Of a stretch of DNA of 64,000 nt, positions 35,464-45,897 are shown one piece after another (position 1 is the stretch's first letter; every line of letters starts with the position of its first letter). The translations under genes were made by a program, and so were the position numbers. The DNA is from Streptomyces phyllanthi (GTDB lineage Bacteria > Actinomycetota > Actinomycetes > Streptomycetales > Streptomycetaceae), in the NCBI RefSeq assembly GCF_009377205.1, contig NZ_VJZE01000003.1, positions 25,226 through 89,225 on the forward strand. Reading direction: 5' to 3'. The notes under the pieces are model-generated. The model did no database searches. It was not told the DNA's origin and was given only the letters and a program-made list of their open reading frames with translations.

Positions 35464-37363
35464 GTGGCGCAGCGGCGCACTCCGTTCGGTGACCGAGCCC
35501 GTTACTGGTTCGACAGCACGCTGGCCCGCGGTGCCTCCGCTCTTGTCGGCTGGATGGCGCTGTTGTGTCTGGCCATCGTCGTCCCGGCCAGTGCGGTCCT
35601 GGTGTGGACCGACCCCGACGCGCCGGCGCCCCTGACGGGCCGGCTGGCTGAGGTGTGGCGCCTCACCGGGGAGACACTGCGGCTGGGCGGTGCGACGGGT
35701 ACGCCGCTGCGAGTGACGACGTCGGTGCTGCTCGCACTGGTCGCTCTGCTGTACGTCTCGACGCTCGTCGGCCTGATCACGACAACGCTCACGGAGCGGC
35801 TCACCGCGTTGCGACGGGGCCGTTCCACCGTGCTCGAACAAGGGCACGCCGTGGTTCTGGGGTGGTCGGAGCAGGTCTTCACGGTGGTGAGCGAGCTGGT
35901 GGCCGCGGGCGCCAACCAGCGGCGGGCGGCGGTGGTCGTGCTGGCCGACCGGGACAAGACCGCCATGGAGGAGGCCCTGAGCACGAAGGTGGGTCCCGTC
36001 GGCCGTACGCGGCTGATCTGCCGCAGCGGCCCCACCACCGACCCGGCCGTGCTCACCCTGACCAGCCCGGCCACGGCCGGTGTCGTGCTGGTCCTGCCCC
36101 ACGACGAGCCCGACGCCGACGCCGACGTGGTCAAGACGCTGCTGGCGCTCAGGGCAGCCCTGGCCGGGGAGGCAAGCCGTCCGCCCGTCGTCGCCGCCGT
36201 CCGGGACGACCGCTACCGCCTGGCCGCCTGTCTCGCCGCCGGACCGGGGGGGCGTCGTCCTGGAGAGCGACACCGTCACCGCCCGGCTGATCGTCCAGGC
36301 CGCCCGCCGCCCCGGGCTCTCCCTCGTCCACCAGGAACTCCTCGACTTCGCCGGTGACGAGTTCTACCTGGTCACCGAGCCGGCCCTGGCCGGCCGGCCG
36401 TTCGGCGACGCGCTGCTGTCCTACCCGACGTCAAGCGTCGTCGGGATGGTGCGAGGCGGCACCCCCCTGCTCAACCCGCCACCGCAGACGCCCATCGCCC
36501 CGGACGACCTGCTCATCGTCATCTCCCGCGACGACGACACGGCCTGGCCGGCCGACTGCGCGGAGTTGGTCGAGAAGGCGGCGATGGCGTCCGGCCCCTC
36601 GACGCCCGCGCGACCGGAGCGGGTTCTCCTGCTGGGCTGGAACCGCCGAGCGCCGCTCATAGTCGACCAGTTGCGCCGCCGCGCCCGGCCCGGATCAGCC
36701 GTCGACGTGGTGGCGGACGGTGGTGAAGTGACAGTCCGGCAGGTGAGCGAGGCCGACGCACACGGCGGCACCGACCTGACCTTGACACTGCACCACGGGG
36801 ACGTCACCCGTCCCGAGACCCTGCGACGTCTGGACGTCCACTCCTATGACAGCGTGATCGTGCTCGGTCAGGACCCCGCTGCCGAACAGCCGTCGGACGA
36901 TCCCGACAACCGTACGCTCGTCACCCTCCTGCTTCTGCGCCAACTGGAGGAAGCCGCCGGACGTGAACTGCCGGTCGTCACCGAACTGATCGATGACCGA
37001 AACCGGGCGCTGGCCCCCATCGGCCCCGGAGCCGACGTGATCATCAGTGGGAAGCTCATCGGCCTGCTCATGGCACAGATCTCCCAGAACCGGCACCTGG
37101 CAGCGGTGTTCGAGGAGCTGTTCTCCGCTGACGGCACCGGGGTTCGCCTGCGGCCGGCCACCGACTATGTGCTGCCAGGGTGTGAGACGTCCTTCGCCAC
37201 AGTCGTGGCCGCGGCACGTCATCGCGGCGAGTGCGCCATCGGTTACCGAAGCCACGACGACTCGTCGACGAGTCCCGGCTACGGCGTACGGATCAACCCG
37301 CCCAAAGCCGAGCGGCGCCGCTGGACGGTCGAGGACGAGGTGGTCGTCGTCGGCAAGGACTGA
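35464..37363 (+). pseudogene. CASTOR/POLLUX-type ion channel gene, one-base frameshift
   Basis: Two overlapping frames together make one protein of about 632 residues. The first (from GTG 35464) has two membrane helices (VGWMALLCLAIVVPASAVLVW and VLLALVALLYVSTLVGLIT), then a Rossmann-type RCK domain beginning VVLGWSEQVFTVVSELV. At a run of seven G (36246-36252) the frame shifts by one; with six G it would continue into VVLESDTVTARLIVQAARR and a second RCK-like half (VLLLGWNRRAPLIVDQLRRRA). Bacterial members are predicted cation channels gated by ligands on the RCK domains. A homopolymer slip may be a real mutation, a phase-variable switch or a sequencing error. Both halves otherwise look intact. 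Confidence 0.85.
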
Positions 37364-37491
37364 CGGAGGGCTTCGCCGGGCCGCGGGGGCGCTGCCCGGC
37401 GGTTGGTGCGCAGGCCGACGTCCACCGCCGGCGGCGACGCCCAGTAGCCGGTCAGTCAGGTGGACGTCTCGCGGGGTGCCGCATGGCACGG

Positions 37492-38193
37492 TCAGGCGTC
37501 GAGCGCTTGGAGGGGGGCGTCGATGAGGCTGGTCTCCAGCCACTGCTCGACGGCGGTGATGTGAACAGCCGCGGTGGAGGCTGCCAGCAGCGCGTCGCGG
37601 GCCTGGAGGGCGCGGAGGATCTCCTCGTGGTCCTGGTGGGCACTGTCCAGGGCGCGATGGGTCCGGCTGCCGCGGACGATGCGCACCCGCTGGGTGCGGG
37701 TGGAGAGCACCTGCAGAAGCTTGGAGAGCACCGGATTGCCGACCGCTTCGACGATGCGCAGGTGGAAGGCGATGTCGTGGGCGACGAACTCCTCGGCGGT
37801 GGCGGCGGAGCGGCACCGGTCGAGGGTGTCGCGGAGTTCCTGGAGGTCGTGCGGCCGCAGCACGGCCGCGGCCATTCCGGTCGCCTGGGATTCGAGCAGT
37901 CTGCGTACCTGGAGCAGTTGCAGGGCGGTCCGCCCCTGGGAGACGTCGGCGGCGAAGGACAGTGTTTCGAGGAGGAGGTGGGGTTCCAGGCTGGATACGT
38001 AGGTGCCGTCGCCCTGCCGGGTGACCAGGATCCGCATGGCGGTCAGCGCCCGGACGGCTTCGCGCAGCGAGTTGCGGGACAGGCCGAGCTGTGCGGCGAG
38101 GACGTCCTCCTTGGGCAGGCGGGAGCCGGGCGCGAGTTCCCCGGCCACGATCATCGCCTTGATCTTCTCCATTGCCTCGTCCGTCACTGCCAC
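37492..38193 (-). CDS. GntR-family FadR/FCD regulator of the fucose locus
   Basis: A 233-residue regulator from GTG 38193, with AGAGAGG upstream. The N-terminal winged helix is EKIKAMIVAGELAPGSRLPK through LGLSRNSLREAVRALTAM and GDGTYVSSL. The C-terminal FCD domain has the metal/ligand-site pattern (RRLLESQATGMAA, AHDIAFHLRIVEAVGNPVL, DHEEILRAL). FCD regulators are usually repressors released by sugar acids or related carboxylates. Transcribed with or next to the importer genes, it is the natural candidate to bind the repeated ATACATCSGATGTAT sites upstream of 42099/42927 and of the fucosidase gene; the inducer may be L-fuconate or a later keto acid. Confidence 0.92.
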   Translation of the reverse strand: MAVTDEAMEKIKAMIVAGELAPGSRLPKEDVLAAQLGLSRNSLREAVRALTAMRILVTRQGDGTYVSSLEPHLLLETLSFAADVSQGRTALQLLQVRRLLESQATGMAAAVLRPHDLQELRDTLDRCRSAATAEEFVAHDIAFHLRIVEAVGNPVLSKLLQVLSTRTQRVRIVRGSRTHRALDSAHQDHEEILRALQARDALLAASTAAVHITAVEQWLETSLIDAPLQALDA

Positions 38194-38287
38194 GAGCGTG
38201 CCTCTCTGAGCGGGGTGCGTGGGGGGCGGTGGCGCTCCGCCCGGTCCACCTCCGGGCGCCCGGGCGGAGCCCCACATGAGCCGGCGT

Positions 38288-39334
38288 CTACTCCTGCTTC
38301 TCGCCCGAGGCGAAGCGGGAGACGATCAGGGCGACGATGATGATGGCTCCGTTGAGGAACTGGTTCCACAGGGGCGGGACGCCCGCAAGGGTCATGACGT
38401 TCACGACCAGTTGGAGGGTGAGTACGCCCGTGAGGGCGCCGAAGACGGAGCCCTTGCCGCCGTTGAGGCTGACCCCGCCGATGACGGTCGCGGCGAAGAC
38501 CTGGAAGATCCAGCCGCTGCCCTGGGTGGCGGAGATGGAGCCGTAGTGGCCGCTGTAGAGGATGCCGGCGAACGCGGCGAGCAGGCCGCCGAGGACGAGG
38601 ACGGCCCAGACGATCCGGTCGACGCGGATGCCGGCGGTGCGGGCGGCCTCCGCGTTGCCGCCGATCGCGTACAGCGCCCGGCCGTGCCGGAGCCATGCCA
38701 GCGCGCTGCCGCCCGCCGCGAACAGCACCACGCAGATCCAGATGGCGGCGGGGACACCCAGCCAGGACGCCTTGCCCAGGTAGGTGAAGGAGGACGGCAG
38801 CTCGACGATGGACTGGCCCTCGGACAGGGCGATCTGGAGTCCGCGCAGCATGGTCAGGGCGCCGAGGGTGACGATGAACCCGTTGAGGCGCAGCTTGAGG
38901 ATGAGGAAGCCGTTGAAGGCGCCGATCGCCGCGCCGACCAGGAGGCACAGCGGCACCGCCATCCAGTCGGGAAACAGCCCGAGACCCGTGAACCGCCCGC
39001 CGCTGGAGGGCAGTACGAGCCAGACGGCGATGACGGGCGCCACGCCGATGGTGGACTCCAGGGACAGGTCCATCCGGCCGCAGATCAGGATCAGTGCGGT
39101 GGCCAGTACGAGCAGGCTCAGTTCGGTGGACTGCTGCAGTACGCCGATGAGGTTGTCGGCGGTGAGGAAGGCCGGCGAGACGATGAACCCGATCAGCATC
39201 AGGACGAGGACGGCCGGGATCAGGGACAGTTCACGGAAGCGGCCGAGGTCGACCCGGCGGCGGGCCACGTCCGCGGCGGCGGCCGGCTCCGCCGCGCTCG
39301 CTGCGGGCTCGGTGAGATCTGTGGTGGCGGACAT
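38288..39334 (-). CDS. ribose-type ABC transporter permease
   Basis: A 348-residue membrane protein of the RbsC type, with 8-10 hydrophobic segments starting ELSLIPAVLVLMLIGFIV. It has the family blocks NLIGVLQQSTELSLLVLATALILI, GRMDLSLEST, ALTMLRGLQIALS and ALYAIGGNAEAARTAGI. ATG 39334 is preceded by GGAAGGTAG; the frame upstream is low-complexity noise. It would form the homodimeric channel for the ATPase at 39337-40920, which ends two bases before this start. Cargo by context is L-fucose. Confidence 0.93.
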   Translation of the reverse strand: MSATTDLTEPAASAAEPAAAADVARRRVDLGRFRELSLIPAVLVLMLIGFIVSPAFLTADNLIGVLQQSTELSLLVLATALILICGRMDLSLESTIGVAPVIAVWLVLPSSGGRFTGLGLFPDWMAVPLCLLVGAAIGAFNGFLILKLRLNGFIVTLGALTMLRGLQIALSEGQSIVELPSSFTYLGKASWLGVPAAIWICVVLFAAGGSALAWLRHGRALYAIGGNAEAARTAGIRVDRIVWAVLVLGGLLAAFAGILYSGHYGSISATQGSGWIFQVFAATVIGGVSLNGGKGSVFGALTGVLTLQLVVNVMTLAGVPPLWNQFLNGAIIIVALIVSRFASGEKQE

Positions 39335-39336
39335 GA

Positions 39337-40920
39337 CTACCTTCCGTGCTTGTCGGTGCCGGATGCGGTGTATGCGGCGGTGGTGCCGACGCCCTCCATG
39401 GCGGCGACGACGTGCTCGTCCTTCCAGCCGTGGTCGAACTCGGCGACCACCCGGCCGTGGAACATGACGACGACCCGGTCGCACACCCTGAGATCGTCGA
39501 GTTCGTCGGAGACGATCAGCGCGGCCTTGCCGTCGTCGGCGACCTGGCGGATCCTGCCGAGCAGAAACTCCTTGGACTTGACGTCCACGCCGTTGGTGGG
39601 CCTGATGGCCACCAGCACGTGCGGGTCCGTGGCCATGGCGCGGGCGACGACGACCTTCTGCTGGTTGCCGCCGGAGAGGGCGGAGACCGGCGTGGTGGCG
39701 CTCGGGGTCTTGATGTCGAGATCCCGGATCATGCGCCGGGCGAAGGTCCGGGTGCGGGCGGGCAGCACCGTGCCGAACGGGCCGAGCTGGTCGGTGACGG
39801 TCAGGGTCGCGTTCTCCGCCACGCTGCGGTTGTTGACCAGCCCCTGGAGGTGGCGCTCCTCCGGGACCAGACCGACCCCGGCGGCGAGGGCGGACGGCAC
39901 GCTGCCCGTGCGCACCACCCTGCCGCCGACCGAGATCCTGCCGCCCTCGGCACGGTGCAGACCGGCGACCGCCTCGCCCACCCGCACATTGCCGCTGGCC
40001 GTCGCTCCGGCGAGCCCGACCACCTCACCGGAGCGGACCGACAGGGACAGCTCCCGGCAGGCACCGGACAGGGTCAGGCCGTCGATCGCGAGCAGCTCCT
40101 CGGCGCCGGTCCGCGCCGCCGGGGGCCTGCTGACGAGGACGGTGCCCGAAGAGGCGGACTCGCCCGTCATGGCCTCCACCAGCTGGTGGTGGCCGAGTTC
40201 GGCCACCGGCGCGGTGAGGATGTGGGCCGCGTCGCGGTAGACCGTGACCGTGGTGCAGAGGTCGTACACCTCTTGCAGGTGGTGGGAGATGAAGAGGAAG
40301 GCGACCCCCTGGCGTTGGAGGTCGCCGAGCTTGTCGAAGAGGCGGCCGATGCCGCGGGCGTCGAGCTTCGCGGTCGGCTCGTCGAGGATGATGAAGCGGG
40401 CGCCGAAGGACAGCGCACGGGCGATCTCGACGAACTGCCGCTGCTCGACGGTCAGGTCCCTCGCCCGCGCGGCGGGGTCGACGGCCACGCCGTACTCGCT
40501 TAGCAACTCCTCGGCCCGCAGCCGCAGTTGCTTCCAGCGAATGGGCTGTACCGCGGCGGCGCTCTGCCGGTTCAGGAAGAGGTTCTCGGCGACGGTCAGC
40601 TCTCCGATGATCGTGGAGCGCTGGTAGACGCAGGCGACGCGGGAACGCCAGGCGTCGATGTCGCCGAAGGCGGGCGCCGGCGCGCCCGAGAAGCGCAGGG
40701 AGCCGGTGTCGGGCTGCTGGAGGCCGGTGAGGATGGACACCAGGGTCGACTTTCCGGCGCCGTTGCGCCCCACCAGGGCGTGTGACTCGCCCGCGGCGAT
40801 GCTGATACGTGCGTCGCGCAGGGCGACGGTCGCGCCGAATCGTTTGCTGATGCCGGTCGCTTCGGCCACCGGGGCCGGATGCCCGGGGCCTGTCGCCGGG
40901 GCGGTCGCGGTGTCCGCCAT
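39337..40920 (-). CDS. ribose-type ABC transporter ATPase, two NBDs
   Basis: A 527-residue RbsA-like protein with two tandem nucleotide-binding domains. The first has Walker A GRNGAGKST and Walker B FIILDEPTAKLD but a signature reading LTVEQRQFVE instead of LSGGQ. The second has a good signature (LSGGNQQKVVVARAM) but a changed Walker A (AGATASGNVRVGE) and Walker B (VLVAIRPTNGVDV, lacking the DE pair). Because signatures act in trans, the two intact halves would form one working ATP site, as in other sugar ATPases of this group, though here the losses are more extreme than usual. It drives import through the 38288 permease. Confidence 0.92.
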   Translation of the reverse strand: MADTATAPATGPGHPAPVAEATGISKRFGATVALRDARISIAAGESHALVGRNGAGKSTLVSILTGLQQPDTGSLRFSGAPAPAFGDIDAWRSRVACVYQRSTIIGELTVAENLFLNRQSAAAVQPIRWKQLRLRAEELLSEYGVAVDPAARARDLTVEQRQFVEIARALSFGARFIILDEPTAKLDARGIGRLFDKLGDLQRQGVAFLFISHHLQEVYDLCTTVTVYRDAAHILTAPVAELGHHQLVEAMTGESASSGTVLVSRPPAARTGAEELLAIDGLTLSGACRELSLSVRSGEVVGLAGATASGNVRVGEAVAGLHRAEGGRISVGGRVVRTGSVPSALAAGVGLVPEERHLQGLVNNRSVAENATLTVTDQLGPFGTVLPARTRTFARRMIRDLDIKTPSATTPVSALSGGNQQKVVVARAMATDPHVLVAIRPTNGVDVKSKEFLLGRIRQVADDGKAALIVSDELDDLRVCDRVVVMFHGRVVAEFDHGWKDEHVVAAMEGVGTTAAYTASGTDKHGR

Positions 40921-41043
40921 GGTGGATACCGTCCTTCGTCTACGGATGCTGATGGCCGGGGAACGCGGGGGTGGACCCGCTGTGCGGGGAGCGCCGAGGG
41001 ACGGGGGCGTCCGTCCCTCGGCGCGGTCGCACGGTGGCTGCCG

Positions 41044-42099
41044 TCACTGGGGGACGTTGTTGCCCCACAGGGACTTGTCGTCCACGTTTTCCTTGGTCAC
41101 CAGCGGGGCGGGCAGCTGGTCCTCCAGGCCGCCCGGGATCTTGATGATGGTGGAGTCGTGGTCGGTCGGACCCGGCTTGAAGGTCTTGCCCTCAGCTGCG
41201 GCCTTCGCGTAGTACACCGCGTACTTGGCGTAGAGGTCGGCGGGCTGGGAGATGGTCGCGTCGATGTGCCCGTCGCGGATGGCGTCGAACTCCTGCGGGA
41301 TGCCGTCGTTCGAGACGATGGTGATGTGGCCCTTCTTGCCCGGCGGCTCGAGCAGGCCCTTCTGCTCGAGAAGCGCCAGGGTGGGCTGGAGGAAGACACC
41401 GCCTGCCTGCATGTAGATGCCGTTCAGGTCCGGGTGCTGGGCGAGCAGCGACTGGAGCTTCGCGGAGGCGACGTCGCCCTTCCAGTCGGTGGGCAGCTCG
41501 AAGACCTTGATCTTCGGGAACTTCTCCTTCATGCACTCCGCGAAGGCCTCGGAGCGGTCGCGTCCGTTGATGGAGTCCAGGGCACCCTGGAACTCGGCGA
41601 CCTTGCCCTTGCCGCCGAGCTGCTCGCCGAGGAACTCGCAGGCCTTGGTGCCGTACGCCCGGTTGTCGGCGCGGACCACCATGTAGACGTCGCCCTTGTC
41701 GGGTCTGGTGTCGACGCTGACCACAGGGACCTTCGCGGCAGCCAGGTCGTCGAGGGTGGAGGCGATGGCGCCGGAGTCCTGGGGCGCCATGACGATGGCC
41801 TGGGCGCCCGTGCTCTTGAAGATCTTGACGTTGCCGACGAGCCGGGTCACGTCGTTCTGCGAGTTGCTGATCGGCAGGGCGTCGACGTCCGCGGACTTGA
41901 CGTCCTTCTCCAGGTACTGCGAGTAGGAGTTCCAGAAGTCGGAGTCGGAGCGCGGCACGTCGATGCCGATGGTGGGCTCGTCACCGCCTGATGAGGCGAC
42001 CGAGTCCGTGCCCCCGCGGTTGCATGCGGTGGCCAGGGCCAGTGCCGCGAGGACGGCGGTGGCGGCTGCGGCGGTGGAGCGGGTGCGAACGAGTTTCAT
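41044..42099 (-). CDS. sugar-binding lipoprotein of the ABC importer
   Basis: A 351-residue periplasmic-binding-protein homologue of the RbsB type. A lipoprotein signal with lipobox ALATAC places Cys26 as the lipid-anchored residue. The mature domain begins EPTIGIDVPRSDSDFWNSY and has AIVMAPQDSGAIASTLDDL, VVSVDTRPDK and ISQPADLYAKYAV, typical of the two-lobed sugar-binding fold. It would capture L-fucose or a fucoside outside the cell. It is the first gene of the importer operon (binding protein, ATPase, permease). Confidence 0.93.
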   Translation of the reverse strand: MKLVRTRSTAAAATAVLAALALATACNRGGTDSVASSGGDEPTIGIDVPRSDSDFWNSYSQYLEKDVKSADVDALPISNSQNDVTRLVGNVKIFKSTGAQAIVMAPQDSGAIASTLDDLAAAKVPVVSVDTRPDKGDVYMVVRADNRAYGTKACEFLGEQLGGKGKVAEFQGALDSINGRDRSEAFAECMKEKFPKIKVFELPTDWKGDVASAKLQSLLAQHPDLNGIYMQAGGVFLQPTLALLEQKGLLEPPGKKGHITIVSNDGIPQEFDAIRDGHIDATISQPADLYAKYAVYYAKAAAEGKTFKPGPTDHDSTIIKIPGGLEDQLPAPLVTKENVDDKSLWGNNVPQ

Positions 42100-42302
42100 G
42101 GCCGTGTTCTCTCTGGTACCAGGGCGGGGAGCCGCAAGGCGGAACAGGGGGACAGGCTGCGTACTCGCCTGCGGGGGAAGGGCGAGGCCGCCGACCGGGC
42201 ATGCGGGGGCGGCAGAGGGTATGCGCGGGACCGCGCCCGACGGGGTGGGAGTGAGGGTCAGCCGGTGACCGAGACGTGGAGGATCATCGGATCGCGCCGA
42301 CC

Positions 42303-42317
42303 ATTCCTCCGATGTAT
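42303..42317. promoter_or_regulatory. fucose-locus palindrome, half site
   Basis: The right half GATGTAT and centre of the consensus ATACATCSGATGTAT are exact (CCGATGTAT, 42309-42317); the left half is degenerate. It lies 204 bases before the binding-protein start, in the 827-base divergent gap (42100-42926), which holds no convincing gene. Confidence 0.45.
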
Positions 42318-42748
42318 CTCGGGATGCGGGAGGACGTTACGACGGCGTTGCCCGCATTGGCAAGAGTCGGTCCCCGTCGATTTGCGCAGCATCGGGCACG
42401 GAGCTCCACGGGCCCGCCCGAGCACCCTGAACTGCCTACCGCGCATCGCTCCCCACCTGGGCTTTTCGTGATCCCTGTGAAGTGGCTGGGTGGGGCGACA
42501 AAGTTCACGATTCGGCAACGGCGCCGACCGGGGGCTGGGTGATGGCATCGGCGGGACGCCTCGGAGGGGGTACCCCCAGCCTCCTGTTGCGGGAGATCCG
42601 CCGGACACACCCCTCTCTCAGCAGGGAAGACGGCCGCGTAAGGGCTGCGAGGATTCATCGGAGGAAGGGCTCGTATCCAGCCTTCCCAGACGGGCATAGA
42701 TACACATATCAATCAGGCGGCCTGGCGCACACTATCGGTGGCGGTCGA

Positions 42749-42763
42749 ATACATCCGAGGTCT
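42749..42763. promoter_or_regulatory. fucose-locus palindrome, site 2
   Basis: ATACATCCGAGGTCT matches the left half of ATACATCSGATGTAT exactly. It lies 178 bases before the FAH-family gene start. Confidence 0.55.
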
Positions 42764-42807
42764 TGTTGTCAGTCGGTCCTCTTGCGCCTTACAGTCACCG
42801 TGTCGCC

Positions 42808-42822
42808 ATACATCCGATGACT
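42808..42822. promoter_or_regulatory. fucose-locus palindrome, site 3
   Basis: ATACATCCGATGACT keeps the nine-base core CATCCGATG of the consensus palindrome. It lies 59 bases from site 2 and 119 bases before the FAH-family start, in a good position for repression of the catabolic operon. Confidence 0.6.
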
Positions 42823-42926
42823 GTGGAGGTGGCCGAAGCCCTTCACACAGTCCGGCCGGCCCAGGGCACGGCGGCACAGCCCGTACGGCCGCACCCCGAC
42901 GACCCCCATGGCAAGGGAGCCGCCCA

Positions 42927-43778
42927 GTGAGACTGTTACGAGTAGGCGCCCCCGGCGAGGAGCGGCCCGCGGTCCGTACCGACGACGGCCGGCTGCTGGA
43001 TCTGTCCTCCGTGACCTCCGACATCGACGGCGCCTTCCTCGCCGCCGACGGTGTCGACCAGGCCCGTGCGGCGGTCGCGGCGGGGCAGCTGCCCCGGTTG
43101 GAGGCGGACGGCCTCCGGATCGGCGCACCGGTCGCCCGCCCCGGCAAGATCGTCTGCATCGGTCTGAACTACCGTGACCACGCCGATGAGACCGGTGCGC
43201 CGATTCCCGCGCGTCCGGTGGTGTTCATGAAGGACCCCGGCACGGTCGTGGGCCCGTACGACGACGTGCGGATCCCCCGCGGCTCGGTGAAGACCGACTG
43301 GGAGGTCGAACTCGCGGTCGTGATCGGCCGCCGGGCGCGCTACCTCGACGGACCGGACGCCGCGCGGGACGTGATCGCGGGGTACGCGGTCAGCCACGAC
43401 GTCTCGGAGCGCGAGTTCCAGCTGGAGTACTCATCCCAGTGGGACCTCGGCAAGTCCTGTGAGACCTTCAACCCGCTCGGACCGTGGCTGGTCACCACCG
43501 ACGAGGTGGGCGATCCGCAGAACCTCGGGCTGCGCCTGAGCGTCAACGGCGTGAAGCGGCAGGACGGTCACACCGGCGACATGATCTTCCCGGTCGACCA
43601 CATCGTGTCCTACCTGAGCCGGTACATGGTCCTGGAGCCGGGCGACGTGATCAACACCGGGACGCCCGCGGGCGTCGCCCTCGGCCTGCCAGGCACTCCC
43701 TATCTGCGCCCCGGCGACACCGTCGAGCTCGCCGTCGACGGCCTGGGCAGCCAGCGCCAGACCTTCGGCCAAGCGTGA
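42927..43778 (+). CDS. FAH-family hydrolase, likely 2,4-diketo-3-deoxy-L-fuconate hydrolase
   Basis: A 283-residue fumarylacetoacetate hydrolase-family protein. It has [31 protein letters not shown], the metal-binding acidic set around [25 protein letters not shown] and [12 protein letters not shown]. In the L-fucose/L-rhamnose diketo-hydrolase pathways an FAH-family enzyme splits the 2,4-diketo-3-deoxy acid into pyruvate and L-lactate, which fits the neighbouring dehydratase and SDR. GTG 42927 follows AAGGGAG; the longer frame upstream crosses the operators. It is the first gene of a four-gene operon. Confidence 0.9.
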   Translation: MRLLRVGAPGEERPAVRTDDGRLLDLSSVTSDIDGAFLAADGVDQARAAVAAGQLPRLEADGLRIGAPVARPGKIVCIGLNYRDHADETGAPIPARPVVFMKDPGTVVGPYDDVRIPRGSVKTDWEVELAVVIGRRARYLDGPDAARDVIAGYAVSHDVSEREFQLEYSSQWDLGKSCETFNPLGPWLVTTDEVGDPQNLGLRLSVNGVKRQDGHTGDMIFPVDHIVSYLSRYMVLEPGDVINTGTPAGVALGLPGTPYLRPGDTVELAVDGLGSQRQTFGQA

Positions 43779-43789
43779 AAGGCACCACC

Positions 43790-45127
43790 TTGACTGCAAC
43801 CTCCGCCCGGATCACCGCGGTCGACACGTTCGACGTCCGCTTCCCGACCTCGCGGGAGCTGGACGGTTCGGACGCGATGAACCCGGACCCCGACTACTCC
43901 GCCGCCTACGTGGTGTTGCGCACCGACGCCGGTGACGGCCTGGAAGGCCAGGGCTTCACCTTCACCATCGGCCGCGGCAACGACGTCCAGGTCGCCGCGA
44001 TCAACGCCCTGCGGTCCCATGTCGTGGGCCGCTGCGTTCAGGAGCTGTGCGCCGACCCGGGCTCGCTCAGCCGCGACCTGATCGGGGACAGCCAGCTGCG
44101 CTGGCTCGGCCCCGAGAAGGGCGTGATGCACATGGCGATCGGCGCCGTGGTCAACGCCGTGTGGGACCTGGCCGCCAAGCGGGAGGGCAAGCCGCTGTGG
44201 CAGCTGCTCGCCCACGCCTCCCCGGAGTGGCTGGTCTCCCAGGTCGACTTCCGGTACATCGGCGACGCCCTGAGCCCCGACGATGCCCTCCGGATGCTGG
44301 GTGCGGGCCGGGCGGGGCTCGCGGAACGCGAGGCGATGCTGCTGGAGCGCGGCTACCCCGGCTACACCACCTCCCCTGGCTGGCTCGGCTACTCCGACGA
44401 CAAGCTCACCCGGCTGGCCAAGCAGGCCGTCGCCGACGGCTTCACCCAGATCAAGCTCAAGGTCGGCGCCGACCTGGCCGACGACATCCGACGGCTGCGC
44501 GCCGCCCGTGAGGCCGTCGGCGACGGCATCCGCATCGCCATCGACGCCAACCAGCGGTGGAACGTGGACGAGGCGATCGACTGGACCAACGCGCTCGCCG
44601 AGTTCGACCCGTACTGGATCGAGGAGCCCACCAGCCCCGACGACATCCTCGGACACGCCTCCGTACGTCGGGTGGTCGCCCCCGTGAAGGTGGCCACCGG
44701 TGAGCACGTACAGAACCGCATCGTCTTCAAGCAGCTCCTCCAGGCCGGCGCCCTCGACGTGCTCCAGATCGACGCGGCCAGGGTCGGCGGGGTCAACGAG
44801 AACCTGGCGACCCTGCTGCTCGCCGCGAAGTTCGGGGTACCGGTGTGCCCGCACGCCGGGGGAGTGGGGCTGTGCGAGCTGGTGCAGCACCTGTCGATGT
44901 TCGACTACCTGGCGCTGTCCGGCACCACCGAGAACCGGGTCATCGAGTACGTCGACCATCTGCACCAGCACTTCACCGAGCCCGTGGTGATCCGCGACGG
45001 CCACTACACCGCGCCGCTCGCGCCCGGCTTCTCCGCCACCATGCGCGAGGAGTCCCTCGCCGAGTACCGCTACCCGGACGGCGCGTTCTGGATCGCCGAC
45101 CGCGCCGGACAGGAGGACGCGGCATGA
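43790..45127 (+). CDS. L-fuconate dehydratase-like enolase-superfamily enzyme
   Basis: About 445 residues of the mandelate racemase group. The N-terminus [37 protein letters not shown] is what I recall from L-fuconate dehydratases. The active-site lysine motif is KLKVG, metal ligands lie in [18 protein letters not shown] and ATGEH, and the catalytic-His region is [11 protein letters not shown]. It dehydrates L-fuconate to 2-keto-3-deoxy-L-fuconate. TTG 43790 follows GAAAGG and gives the family N-terminus; GTG 43775, overlapping the previous stop, is a possible start five codons earlier. The end overlaps the SDR gene by four bases. Confidence 0.93.
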   Translation: MTATSARITAVDTFDVRFPTSRELDGSDAMNPDPDYSAAYVVLRTDAGDGLEGQGFTFTIGRGNDVQVAAINALRSHVVGRCVQELCADPGSLSRDLIGDSQLRWLGPEKGVMHMAIGAVVNAVWDLAAKREGKPLWQLLAHASPEWLVSQVDFRYIGDALSPDDALRMLGAGRAGLAEREAMLLERGYPGYTTSPGWLGYSDDKLTRLAKQAVADGFTQIKLKVGADLADDIRRLRAAREAVGDGIRIAIDANQRWNVDEAIDWTNALAEFDPYWIEEPTSPDDILGHASVRRVVAPVKVATGEHVQNRIVFKQLLQAGALDVLQIDAARVGGVNENLATLLLAAKFGVPVCPHAGGVGLCELVQHLSMFDYLALSGTTENRVIEYVDHLHQHFTEPVVIRDGHYTAPLAPGFSATMREESLAEYRYPDGAFWIADRAGQEDAA

Positions 45128-45897
45128 GGGATCTGTCAGGCCTCAGGGCCGTCGTCACGGGCGGTGCGTCCGGGATCGGACTGGCCACAGCCCGCGCGCT
45201 GGCCGCGCAGGGCGCGGCAGTCGCCGTGCTCGACCTCGACCCGGACGGGGTGCCGGAGCCGCTGCTCGGCCTCAAGGCCGACATCAGCGACGACACCTCC
45301 GTACGCACCGCCGTGGACACCGTGGCCGCGCGGCTCGGCGGCATCGACATCCTCGTCAACAACGCGGGCATCGGCGCTGCGGGAACGGTCGAGGACAACT
45401 CCGACGAGCAGTGGCACCGCGTCCTGGACGTCAATGTCCTCGGCATGGTCCGCACCACCCGCGCCGCCCTGCCCCATCTGCGCCGCGCTGCCACTGCCCG
45501 TCCGGGCACTGCCGCCGTCGTCAACACCTGCTCCATCGCGGCCACCGCCGGACTCCCGCAGCGTGCCCTGTACTCCGCGAGCAAGGGCGCCGTACTGTCC
45601 CTCACCCTGGCCATGGCCGCCGACCACGTCCGCGAGGGCATCCGCGTCAACTGCGTCAACCCCGGCACCGCCGACACCCCCTGGGTGACCCGTCTGCTGG
45701 ATGCCGCCGACGACCCCGAGGCCGAACGCGCCGCCCTCAACGCCCGCCAGCCCATGGGCCGTCTGGTGACCACGGAGGAGGTGGCCGCCGCCATCGTCCA
45801 TCTCTCCGGTCCCGCGGCGGCCTGCGTCACCGGCACCGCACTGGCGGTGGACGGCGGCATGCAGGGGCTGCGACTGCGCCCGGTGGCCCAGCCGTGA
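45124..45897 (+). CDS. SDR, likely 2-keto-3-deoxy-L-fuconate dehydrogenase
   Basis: A 257-residue short-chain dehydrogenase with [13 protein letters not shown], a serine in NTCSIAA and the YSASK pair. It follows the dehydratase with an ATGA overlap, so oxidation of the 2-keto-3-deoxy acid to the 2,4-diketo acid used by the FAH hydrolase is the expected role. It is only distantly similar in sequence to the 9542 SDR of the phosphonate cluster. Confidence 0.9.
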   Translation: MRDLSGLRAVVTGGASGIGLATARALAAQGAAVAVLDLDPDGVPEPLLGLKADISDDTSVRTAVDTVAARLGGIDILVNNAGIGAAGTVEDNSDEQWHRVLDVNVLGMVRTTRAALPHLRRAATARPGTAAVVNTCSIAATAGLPQRALYSASKGAVLSLTLAMAADHVREGIRVNCVNPGTADTPWVTRLLDAADDPEAERAALNARQPMGRLVTTEEVAAAIVHLSGPAAACVTGTALAVDGGMQGLRLRPVAQP

